Below the pieces are notes generated by a model. It was given only the letters and a program-made list of their open reading frames with translations. It had not been told where the DNA came from and ran no database searches. DNA of 64,000 nt, from the NCBI RefSeq assembly GCF_013113835.1, contig NZ_VTYQ01000003.1:186001-250000 (forward strand), in the 5' to 3' direction. This DNA comes from Vibrio sp. RE88. GTDB lineage: Bacteria; Pseudomonadota; Gammaproteobacteria; Enterobacterales; Vibrionaceae. Shown piece after piece: positions 36,234 to 43,831 of this stretch. A program made the position numbers and the translations under genes. Numbering within the stretch: the first letter of the stretch is position 1; every line of letters begins with the position of its first letter.

Positions 36234-36523
36234 TAAATCTTAATATTGTTCGAAATTTCATCACATTAGTTAAACTATTCATCAATAAGGCAAACGTTTT
36301 CTCGCGACATGCATTAAACAAATTTGCAACAAGATTAGTTTTTCTAATGCATTGGATTAGCATAAATCACTAGTAGCACATCATTTTCGTGAGCAAAAAC
36401 CTGTTTTTGACATATCATGTTATAACTCCTATCAATTCATGATTTAGATCTATTTTTTGTGCAAGATTTTTATGCAAAATTGCACTCGACTTATTTCCTG
36501 TTCCCAAAAATGAGTATCACAAA
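36234..36523. other. 290-bp region upstream of sdaC
   Basis: AT-rich, no gene seen. A short inverted repeat ATTAG-TTTTT-CTAAT lies in the first third, possibly a weak terminator of nudL. No convincing CRP or Lrp site is apparent by eye. Confidence 0.4.
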
Positions 36524-37777
36524 ATGAATGCTACAAATTCAGCGGCTTCTACCGCACAATCGTCTAGTAAGTTTTCTTACAAAGACTTCACCTGGTGTCT
36601 GTCACTTTTCGGTACTGCAGTAGGCGCCGGTGTTCTATTTCTTCCAATCAAAGCAGGTGCTGGCGGCTTTTGGCCATTAGTTATCCTTGCTCTAATCGCA
36701 GCACCAATGACTTGGTTCGCTCACAAATCTCTAGCTCGTTTCGTTCTTTCTGCGAAAAACCCTGAAGCAGATATCACTGATACGGTAGAAGAACACTTTG
36801 GTAAAACTGGCGCAAACCTTATTACTTTTGCTTATTTCTTCGCTATTTACCCTATCGTTCTTATCTATGGTGTTGGTATCACAAACACAGTAGATTCTTT
36901 CCTAGTCAACCAAATGGGCATGGAATCTATCCCTCGTTGGCTACTGTCTGGTGCACTGATTGCAGCAATGACTGCGGGCGTGGTATTCGGTAAAGAGCTG
37001 ATGTTGAAAGCGACATCCGCGATGGTATACCCATTGGTATTCATCCTTCTTGCTCTGTCTTTCTACCTAATTCCTGACTGGAACAGCTCAATGGTTGAAG
37101 TCGCACCTGACTGGTCTGCAATGCCTTCTATCGTTTGGCTAGCCATCCCAATCATTGTTTTCTCTTTCAACCACAGCCCAATCATCTCTCAGTTCTCTAA
37201 AGAGCAACGTCGTGTGTACGGTGAAAATGCTGTTCAGAAAACAGATGCTATCACTGGCGGCGCAGCCATGATGCTGATGGGCTTTGTTATGTTCTTCGTA
37301 TTCTCTGTTGTACTGTCTCTATCTCCAGAGCAGCTAGCAATGGCGCAAGAACAAAACATCTCTGTACTGTCTTACCTGGCAAACGTTCATGAGTCACCAC
37401 TGATCTCTTACATGGGCCCACTAGTAGCATTCGCGGCAATTACGTCTAGCTACTTTGGTCACTTCCTAGGAGCACATGAAGGTCTTGTTGGTCTAATCAA
37501 ATCTCGCTCTGAAGCACCAAAGAGCAAGATTGAAAAAGCTTCTCTTCTTTTCATCGTTATCACCACTTGGATTGTGGCTATTGTTAACCCAAGCATCCTT
37601 GGCATGATTGAAACCATGGGCGCGCCAATGATTGCAGCGATCCTATTCCTAATGCCTGTTTTTGCGATGCAAAAAGTACCAGCAATGGCGAAGTACAAAA
37701 CTTCTGCGCCTGTTCAGATTTTCACAACAATCTGTGGTCTTGCGGCAATTAGTTCTGTAATCTACGGAGCACTTTAA
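36524..37777 (+). CDS. sdaC: serine transporter, HAAAP family
   Basis: A 417-residue proton-coupled serine importer with about 11 membrane segments. Recognisable HAAAP/SdaC stretches are FGTAVGAGVLFLPIKAGAGGFWPL, VFSFNHSPIISQFSKEQR and SSYFGHFLGAHEG. The next gene, 95 bp downstream, is serine deaminase sdaA, so uptake and breakdown of serine to pyruvate are linked. A terminator lies between them, implying that sdaA is partly or separately transcribed. Confidence 0.94.
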   Translation: MNATNSAASTAQSSSKFSYKDFTWCLSLFGTAVGAGVLFLPIKAGAGGFWPLVILALIAAPMTWFAHKSLARFVLSAKNPEADITDTVEEHFGKTGANLITFAYFFAIYPIVLIYGVGITNTVDSFLVNQMGMESIPRWLLSGALIAAMTAGVVFGKELMLKATSAMVYPLVFILLALSFYLIPDWNSSMVEVAPDWSAMPSIVWLAIPIIVFSFNHSPIISQFSKEQRRVYGENAVQKTDAITGGAAMMLMGFVMFFVFSVVLSLSPEQLAMAQEQNISVLSYLANVHESPLISYMGPLVAFAAITSSYFGHFLGAHEGLVGLIKSRSEAPKSKIEKASLLFIVITTWIVAIVNPSILGMIETMGAPMIAAILFLMPVFAMQKVPAMAKYKTSAPVQIFTTICGLAAISSVIYGAL

Positions 37778-37826
37778 TCACACTAGTGAATTAAGTGGTT
37801 AAACAAAAAATATAACGATAATAATA

Positions 37827-37859
37827 AGCCTCCCGCTCCCCGTTGGGAGGCTTTGTTTT
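37827..37859 (+). terminator. terminator between sdaC and sdaA
   Basis: A stem AAGCCTCCC/GGGAGGCTT around GCTCCCCGTT, followed by TGTTTTG. The weak T-run may allow read-through into sdaA. Confidence 0.75.
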
Positions 37860-37871
37860 GAGGAAATCGAT

Positions 37872-39233
37872 ATGATTAGTGTTTTTGACATCTATAAAAT
37901 CGGTGTTGGTCCTTCAAGTTCGCACACTGTAGGCCCAATGAAGGCGGGCAAAGAGTTTATTGATGATTTACGCTCAATGGGAAAATTGCGCGACATCACT
38001 AAAATCACCGTTGACGTTTATGGATCGCTATCACTGACAGGGAAAGGTCACCACACGGATATCGCTATTATCATGGGTCTTGCAGGCAACACCCCTGAGA
38101 AAGTCGATATCGATTCTATTCCGGGCTTTATCGCTCGCGTAGAAGAAACTGAGCGCCTACCTGTTGGCATGCACTGTCACACAGTATCGTTCCCGAAAGA
38201 CGGTGGTATGAACTTCCATACTACTAACCTTGAGCTACACGAAAATGGTATGCAGATCCACGCGTGGGTCGACAACGAAAAAGTGTACTCAAAAACCTAT
38301 TACTCAATCGGTGGTGGCTTCATCGTTGACGAAGAAAACTTCGGCAAGGAAGAAGAAAATCCGATTAAAGCGCCTTACGAATTCACGACAGCTGAAGAGC
38401 TGGTAAATCAGTGTAAAGAAAGCGGCCTTTCCATCAGTACGCTAGTGATGAAGAACCAGGCAGCAATGCACTCTGAAGAAGAGTCTCGCACTTATTTTGC
38501 CAACATCTGGAAAACCATGCGTGAGTGTATGGATCGCGGAATGAATACGGAAGGTATTCTGCCTGGTCCACTTCGTGTACCTCGTCGTGCTGCGGCGCTT
38601 CGCCAGCAACTGATGACGTCTGAGAAAACGACTAACGACCCAATGGCTGTTGTAGACTGGGTCAATATGTTCGCGTTCGCCGTCAATGAAGAGAACGCAG
38701 CGGGTGGCCGTGTGGTTACAGCGCCAACAAACGGTGCGTGTGGCATTATACCTGCGGTTTTGGCTTACTATGACAAGTTTATCCAAACCGTCACTGAGAA
38801 AGATTACATCCGCTACTTCGCGGCTTCTGGCGCGATCGGTGGTCTTTACAAGCGTAACGCGTCAATCTCAGGTGCGGAAGTTGGTTGTCAGGGTGAAGTC
38901 GGCGTAGCGTGTTCAATGGCAGCGGCTGGTCTTGCTGAGCTTATGGGTGGTAGCCCTGAGCAAGTCTGTATGGCTGCAGAAATCGCGATGGAGCACAACC
39001 TAGGTCTAACGTGTGACCCTGTCGCAGGTCAGGTGCAGGTTCCATGTATCGAACGTAACGGTATTGCTGCTGTGAAGTCGATCAACTCCTCTCGTATGGC
39101 TCTGCGTCGTTCATCGGCTCCGACTGTGTCTCTGGATAAGGTTATCGAGACCATGCTAGAAACCGGTAAAGACATGAACGCCAAATACCGCGAAACGTCT
39201 CAAGGTGGCCTTGCAGTAAAAGTTATCTGCTAA
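37872..39233 (+). CDS. sdaA: L-serine ammonia-lyase, iron-sulfur type
   Basis: Deaminates L-serine to pyruvate and ammonia using a 4Fe-4S cluster. The single-chain type (453 aa) has the beta domain first (IGVGPSSSHTVGPMKAG) and the catalytic alpha domain second. Cluster cysteines and the serine-binding region are visible in NGACGIIPAVLAYY, VACSMAAAGL and EHNLGLTCDPVAGQVQVPC. It follows sdaC, with a strong GAGGA ribosome site. It is well conserved and full length. Confidence 0.96.
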   Translation: MISVFDIYKIGVGPSSSHTVGPMKAGKEFIDDLRSMGKLRDITKITVDVYGSLSLTGKGHHTDIAIIMGLAGNTPEKVDIDSIPGFIARVEETERLPVGMHCHTVSFPKDGGMNFHTTNLELHENGMQIHAWVDNEKVYSKTYYSIGGGFIVDEENFGKEEENPIKAPYEFTTAEELVNQCKESGLSISTLVMKNQAAMHSEEESRTYFANIWKTMRECMDRGMNTEGILPGPLRVPRRAAALRQQLMTSEKTTNDPMAVVDWVNMFAFAVNEENAAGGRVVTAPTNGACGIIPAVLAYYDKFIQTVTEKDYIRYFAASGAIGGLYKRNASISGAEVGCQGEVGVACSMAAAGLAELMGGSPEQVCMAAEIAMEHNLGLTCDPVAGQVQVPCIERNGIAAVKSINSSRMALRRSSAPTVSLDKVIETMLETGKDMNAKYRETSQGGLAVKVIC

Positions 39234-39253
39234 CACCTGAATACATCTAATTG

Positions 39254-39283
39254 GAAAGCCTGAGCATTCGCTCGGGCTTTTTT
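39254..39283 (+). terminator. terminator of sdaA
   Basis: A stem AAGCCTGAG/CTCGGGCTT (one G-T pair) with loop CATTCG, followed by TTTTTTA. Confidence 0.85.
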
Positions 39284-39470
39284 ATTTCCTGTCTCCCCTT
39301 CCTATCTGTTACGCTTGCATCCTTTTTAAAATCACGTAGTTAAACATATAAAAAAAGCTAAATAAGACACTATATCCTCTTACTTTGGATATGCTCGCAA
39401 TACATCACATCCAACTTGTCTCATTATTGATAACTTCCCGCTACATTTAATCCCAGGAGCGCCTTCACAA

Positions 39471-41183
39471 ATGATTAGGTTTGAATTAGGAAACCAAATC
39501 TGCGTTTGTTTGTCAGACAGCGACATCTCATTAGAATTAAACAACACACGACATTCTTCTCTTTCAATCAGTCAAAATGAATACCTGATTTTAAGTATCA
39601 TCTCTTGTTACGGAACGTTAAATGCCCCGATAAGTCAGCGTTGTATCGAACGCAAAATATCTCAACATCACAATGTCACGCTGCCTGAGAATGGATTTAA
39701 AAACATCGTCGCCTCATTGCGAAAAAAGTTTAAACAACTGACCAAATCGCATCTGGATTCGCGCCAAAATGTCATCGAAAATATCCACCGAATTGGATAT
39801 TTCGTGCCTTTTAAAAGCCATGATAATCAGCAAAATGGCGTACAGCAGCAACTAAAAATCAGCAAAACATCTAAGCGTACTATTCGTTACGCTATCGCCT
39901 TATGTCTGACAGACAAAAAGCTCTACACGGACTTAGGACTGACTTTAGCCGTTGCCAGCTTTATTTTTTTTGCTGTTTGTTATTACGCGATAAGCAGCAT
40001 TTTGAGTCAGGGGTATTTTGGCGATGTGGAAGACTTTACTGATGCGCTGTCCGAGCAATCTTGTTTCTCTGATCCAAACACACTGAAGTCACTTTTCGAT
40101 GATGCCGAGCTCATTGAATCAAGCATGATGATCGACAAGTTCAATACCTATTGTCTGATCACTGCCGATTCTGTTATGCCCGTCAGCCGAGCCCAGTACG
40201 ATGAGTGGTTCAAAAATAGCAGTTACATGACTCACTCGCTGGAGAAGAACAACACCAAAATGACGGTGCGGGTGAAGAACATTAACCTGTATCGCTCGGT
40301 TGATAACTACATTTCCAGCATGTTTCTTACCGGCATGAAAGTGTGCACCAATACTGGAAACTCAATTAACATTGGTAGTACCGACGGAGAAGTGTTGGTT
40401 TCTAAAGAGCAAGGAGATGGATTCAAAGAGTTTTTCTACGTTTCGAATCCAATCAAAAATATTTTGCTCTTTGCAGCGCTGTTGATCGTTGTCATGCGAT
40501 ACAGCCGCTTACTCGCGTTGATTCAGTACTTTTGGGCCATTCGTCGATTTAACCTCAAACTGGAGCCCATTTACGATACAACCAGCCATCAGAATATTCA
40601 CTACGAAGCCCTGTCACGCTTTAGCGTTTCGAACACTCAGAAGTTCATCGAAACACTGATCGCAAACAAATTGCTGTTGCTGCACACTTTATTGGTTATC
40701 CGCATTATCTTTAGCACTAGCAAGGCTCTGATTGCTCCCTTAAGTATTAACGTTTGCCCTTCCCTGCTGAGAGGCAAACGCTTTTCCGTGCTGTATGAGG
40801 AGCTTAAGCAATACGATTGCAGTCACCTGACCATTGAAATTACTGAGAATGCTTCTATGTATTACACGGAAGAGATTTATCAGAATATTACAAGACTGAA
40901 AGCACTCGGCTGCTCCATCAGCATCGACGATTTCGGAACAGGCAATAACAACGTAGAGCTTATTAGTAAGATTAAGCCCGACTACCTTAAGATTGATAGG
41001 GAGTTTGTTATTGGCCTTAAGAAAGACACCAAGCGCATCGAAACGTTAAGGCAGTTGATTGCTATGGGAAAGGCTAACCAGTGTAAAGTGATCGTAGAAG
41101 GGGTAGAAAGTGCGGATTGCGCCCACCTTTTGACAACACTGGGCGCGCATATTCATCAGGGCTTCTATTACTCATTAAGCTGA
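39471..41183 (+). CDS. ToxR-like membrane protein with C-terminal EAL domain
   Basis: A 570-residue protein with an unusual order. Residues 1-105 form a winged-helix DNA-binding domain of the OmpR/ToxR type (SISQNEYLILSIISCYG, then VIENIHRIGYFV). A membrane segment follows at about 153-177. A periplasmic region (about 178-318) contains four Cys. A second segment lies at about 323-345, and a c-di-GMP phosphodiesterase EAL domain completes the protein. Catalytic residues look intact: Glu379 in EALSRF, ITEN, DDFGTG, LKIDREF, VEGVES and QGFYYS. The domain set suggests a membrane-bound DNA-binding sensor tied to c-di-GMP breakdown. Target genes are unknown. Confidence 0.85.
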   Translation: MIRFELGNQICVCLSDSDISLELNNTRHSSLSISQNEYLILSIISCYGTLNAPISQRCIERKISQHHNVTLPENGFKNIVASLRKKFKQLTKSHLDSRQNVIENIHRIGYFVPFKSHDNQQNGVQQQLKISKTSKRTIRYAIALCLTDKKLYTDLGLTLAVASFIFFAVCYYAISSILSQGYFGDVEDFTDALSEQSCFSDPNTLKSLFDDAELIESSMMIDKFNTYCLITADSVMPVSRAQYDEWFKNSSYMTHSLEKNNTKMTVRVKNINLYRSVDNYISSMFLTGMKVCTNTGNSINIGSTDGEVLVSKEQGDGFKEFFYVSNPIKNILLFAALLIVVMRYSRLLALIQYFWAIRRFNLKLEPIYDTTSHQNIHYEALSRFSVSNTQKFIETLIANKLLLLHTLLVIRIIFSTSKALIAPLSINVCPSLLRGKRFSVLYEELKQYDCSHLTIEITENASMYYTEEIYQNITRLKALGCSISIDDFGTGNNNVELISKIKPDYLKIDREFVIGLKKDTKRIETLRQLIAMGKANQCKVIVEGVESADCAHLLTTLGAHIHQGFYYSLS

Positions 41184-41187
41184 CACT

Positions 41188-41213
41188 AAAAAGGCGGGAT
41201 ACCCCGCCTTTTT
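41188..41213. terminator. bidirectional terminator
   Basis: A stem AAAAAGGCGGG/CCCGCCTTTTT around ATA lies between the convergent EAL and permease genes. Confidence 0.85.
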
Positions 41214-41215
41214 GT

Positions 41216-42370
41216 TTAGATAACCTGAGAAATCAGTAGGAATCCACCAAAAAACAATGAAAACATCAGCATTAGGCTGCCACCTTCTGCGGTGTACCGA
41301 GTCGGTTCAACATTCGCCAATCGAATTTTGTAGACCATAGCCAACGGCACAAAGACCGCGAGAAACACCAAAATGATACCCGCGTAGCTGAGCACAGCAA
41401 GGAACTTGTCCGCCGCCAAGAGAGCGCCCGCCAATGGCAGAATGAAGGTAACAAAATACGTGATGACTCTGTTCTGTCTCAACATGTCGGTGTTTTGGTT
41501 AAACAATGACATCGCAACGCCAAAAAACGAGGTCAACAACGCCAAGCCAGTAAATACAGACAACACAGTGCCAATCCAAGGCGAGTGATGTTCAAAGGCC
41601 ACAATCAACTCAGAGACATTAGAAAATTCGCCCAACTGTTCAGGTTGCAGATTACCCACGACCGCAAACAACCAACACAAATAACAGAGCAATGGAATGA
41701 TCGAACCAAGAATAACCATGTTTCTCAGCTGCTGATCACTGGCCTCATGGTTATAGGAAACCAACGAGGGAATCACGACCATAAACCCAAAACTGGTAAA
41801 CAACACAGCACTGGTTTTAATCAACTCAACTTGGTCTTGATTCATTACTTGCGACAGGTTCGACAATCGAAAATCTGGCAATAGTAAGAACAAACTTAAG
41901 GATAAACTCGCGATCATGATGAAGAATAAGCTGCGATTTAACTTATCAATAACGCCTGTGCCACAAGCCACCACCGCGCCTGCAATTAGCGTAAAGAGAA
42001 TCTGGCTTTGACTTGCCGTTAAATCAAGACCGATGGAAGCTGTGAACTGACTGACCAGATCGGCAGCGCCTAGGATATACGCCATCAATAAGCAGATTAG
42101 CAGTGCGTATAGCAGCAGGTTGGTAACCAATTGCCCAACCTTGCCGAGCGTCTGGCGTGCGATGGAGTTAAGCCCTAAGCCTCCACCCGCTTTCAACGTT
42201 GCTTCGAGCAATAGCAATGCAGCATATGTTGTGCCGAAGCAAATAAAAATCATTAGTAAGGTTCCGTACCACAAGCCAAATTGTGCCAGAACCATAGGAA
42301 TTGCAAGCATGCCAGCACCCAGTGCTGTGCCGGAGATGATCAGGGAGCTACCCAGTAGTTTTGTATTCAT
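41216..42370 (-). CDS. tyrP: aromatic amino acid permease, TyrP-like (HAAAP family)
   Basis: A 384-residue transporter with about 11 membrane segments, related to E. coli TyrP/Mtr. The signature GTALGAGMLAIPMVLAQFGLW is near the N-terminus. FTSFGFMVVIPSLVSYNHE and LLTSFFGVAMSLFNQNTDML follow later. Uptake of tyrosine, or possibly tryptophan or phenylalanine, is expected. The long upstream region holds a possible Phe/Tyr-rich leader peptide (42438-42602) followed by a hairpin and five T, which may be an attenuator. Which aromatic acid it carries cannot be decided from sequence alone. Confidence 0.85.
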   Translation of the reverse strand: MNTKLLGSSLIISGTALGAGMLAIPMVLAQFGLWYGTLLMIFICFGTTYAALLLLEATLKAGGGLGLNSIARQTLGKVGQLVTNLLLYALLICLLMAYILGAADLVSQFTASIGLDLTASQSQILFTLIAGAVVACGTGVIDKLNRSLFFIMIASLSLSLFLLLPDFRLSNLSQVMNQDQVELIKTSAVLFTSFGFMVVIPSLVSYNHEASDQQLRNMVILGSIIPLLCYLCWLFAVVGNLQPEQLGEFSNVSELIVAFEHHSPWIGTVLSVFTGLALLTSFFGVAMSLFNQNTDMLRQNRVITYFVTFILPLAGALLAADKFLAVLSYAGIILVFLAVFVPLAMVYKIRLANVEPTRYTAEGGSLMLMFSLFFGGFLLISQVI

Positions 42371-42777
42371 AATTTCGTATCTAGTTTGATTATTAAAAAG
42401 ATTGAGATGTGCGCGTACCTAGCGCGATGGCTAACAATCAGAAGCGATACGAATAGCGATGTTTAAAGAAGAAAACGCTGAGAAAAGAGTGGCGTAGAAA
42501 AGAAACGTGATTGAACACTTTGGAAAACATTGAAGCTGTCGTTAAAACATGGGGTGAACCTTCAGTTGGCTCGATGATCGGTGTCGTAATTTTGAAAATC
42601 ATTTTAGGCGTCCGATAGAACTAGACAGTCCTTTAAAACAAAAATAGCAAATCCTCTGCTACCTGCTCTTCAACACGAAGAGGCGATCCATCTTAATCAT
42701 TGATGATTGGATTGCAATGTCCGAATCTAAGAAAATGTTCAGTTTCATAGCAATGAGCACGTCCAGCCGTGCACTTA
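42371..42777. other. 407-bp region upstream of tyrP-like gene
   Basis: Contains the leader-peptide candidate (42438-42602), a hairpin/T-run candidate (42395-42439), a 6-bp hairpin CTCTTC/GAAGAG near 42666-42682, and a short palindrome AATCAT-TG-ATGATT near 42697-42710. No annotated-size gene is seen and no TyrR box of the TGTAAA-N6-TTTACA type is visible. Confidence 0.4.
42438..42602 (-). promoter_or_regulatory. candidate Phe/Tyr-rich leader peptide (54 codons)
   Basis: An open frame from ATG 42602 to TGA 42438 encodes 54 residues and ends SVFFFKHRYSYRF. In its last 30 codons eight are Phe and two are Tyr. Minus-strand sequence beyond its stop can form a GATTG/CAATC stem with an inner CGCG stem, followed by five T (42395-42439), before the permease start. 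This resembles an amino-acid attenuator. Against it, the ribosome site (GGACG) is weak, the stem is short, and no antiterminator is evident. Confidence 0.3.
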
Positions 42778-43416
42778 TTACTCCGGCTGAGGCGCCTCTT
42801 CAAGAATAATTTTTCCTTTCAACTCAGTTCCGGCATCTTTGATCAGATTGATGGGCGACATAATCACCCCTTTTACTGCGCCCGACGTTGCTTGCTCGGC
42901 AATTTTCTGGCTTTGATCGACAATCTCATCGGCCTTCGCCAACATTGGCGGGATCTCAACACGCAACGCTTGAGATTCCTTAACGACGAGAGGGACGGTT
43001 TCTTTTCTGTAGCCTTCACTTTCAACCAATACTTGGGGTATCACAGTTGTCCGATACTGTTTTACCTCTCCAACCACCAATGGAATCACTGACTGGCGAT
43101 ATAAGCCTACTTCTTCAACAATGGATGGGATTTTTGCGTCAATGGAGGCCGCGGTTTTATTAGTTTCATTCACCGCCGCTGTCACGCCTTCAATGCTTTT
43201 TATTGCCCCAGGTACCAACCGCTCTAGTGTATCGGCAACTGTCAGCCATTCGCTGATTTGCAGGTTTTCGGAAAGCGTACTGATGTCCTCAATGACTTGA
43301 GGATAAGTTTCAATCACTTCTCCCACCTTGGTCGCCATACTATGAATCGTATATCCCAAATAGAAGATAGAGAGCGCCAATATCAATTGAATCGCCGAAC
43401 CAATCTTTGCTGCCAT
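42778..43416 (-). CDS. membrane-anchored protein with 15-residue repeats
   Basis: A 212-residue protein of unknown function. One N-terminal membrane segment (about 7-24) is followed by a long helical region. Residues 92-165 contain five consecutive repeats of about 15 residues, the best three being 106-120, 121-135 and 136-150, each of the form YR-x-x-V-I/V-P-x-V-x-x-E. The C-terminus is short and ends PQPE. It probably stands in the periplasm or cytoplasm as a rigid extended structure. It is monocistronic, and an unexplained terminator lies about 95 bp upstream (43514-43538). Confidence 0.75.
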   Translation of the reverse strand: MAAKIGSAIQLILALSIFYLGYTIHSMATKVGEVIETYPQVIEDISTLSENLQISEWLTVADTLERLVPGAIKSIEGVTAAVNETNKTAASIDAKIPSIVEEVGLYRQSVIPLVVGEVKQYRTTVIPQVLVESEGYRKETVPLVVKESQALRVEIPPMLAKADEIVDQSQKIAEQATSGAVKGVIMSPINLIKDAGTELKGKIILEEAPQPE

Positions 43417-43513
43417 AGAGTCACCCTTATCTCAATTACGCTTCATCCGCTCAACAAGCTCCGTATCGGGAGACTATTGAGCTATAAAGATAATAAGCCT
43501 CTTTCTGGGACAA

Positions 43514-43538
43514 AAAAAGCCACCGTAATAGTGGCTCG
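43514..43538 (-). terminator. orphan terminator upstream of repeat-protein gene
   Basis: Minus strand: stem AGCCAC/GTGGCT with a 7-nt loop, followed by seven T. No minus-strand gene ends before it, so it may end a small RNA or act as an attenuator for the repeat-protein gene. Confidence 0.65.
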
Positions 43539-43729
43539 CGGTTATCTTGCCCGTAGTTGTTACATTTAACGATTGAGAATGCCATTTTTGCACTGCTCAG
43601 CGGATTTAACATCACTACTATCTAATAGTGAAATAAGTATTCATGTCACACTCGAAGCACGTCGATATTACGTCACTACGTCAAAGTTTTGATTACATAA
43701 GCCCCACATCACATTTACATAATCCACAC

Positions 43730-43747
43730 ATTGTGTAGGGTCACAAT
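43730..43747. promoter_or_regulatory. palindrome ATTGTG-N6-CACAAT
   Basis: A perfect 6-bp inverted repeat with 6-nt spacer, about 85 bp upstream of the haem chemoreceptor start. The spacing suits a dimeric helix-turn-helix regulator of the CRP/FNR size class, but the half-sites do not match the CRP or FNR consensus. Confidence 0.4.
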
Positions 43748-43831
43748 AACTATGCTCATCCATTGAGTGAATGTGCATATACGTCATTATATTTGACGTC
43801 TATTCCAATTCTAACAATTAAGCATTTGCAA

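Larger units (their letters stand above)
43417..43831. other. 415-bp divergent regulatory region
   Basis: Lies between the repeat protein (minus) and the haem chemoreceptor (plus). It has an orphan minus-strand terminator (43514-43538), five ACGTC(A)/TGACGT elements (43659-43663, 43670-43675, 43678-43683, 43781-43786, 43794-43799) and a perfect palindrome ATTGTG-N6-CACAAT (43730-43747). A minus-strand reading frame of 45 codons crosses the terminator and is unlikely to be a gene. Confidence 0.45.

Noticed and set aside
36173-36373. 66-codon plus-strand frame overlapping the end of nudL
   Set aside because: It lies mostly in AT-rich non-coding sequence, has no ribosome site and starts inside the nudL coding region.
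43453-43587. 45-codon minus-strand frame upstream of the repeat-protein gene
   Set aside because: It runs through a strong intrinsic terminator (43514-43538), so it is unlikely to be translated in full.
43730-43747. CRP or FNR site before the haem chemoreceptor
   Set aside because: Half-sites ATTGTG/CACAAT with 6-nt spacing do not fit TGTGA-N6-TCACA or TTGAT-N4-ATCAA.
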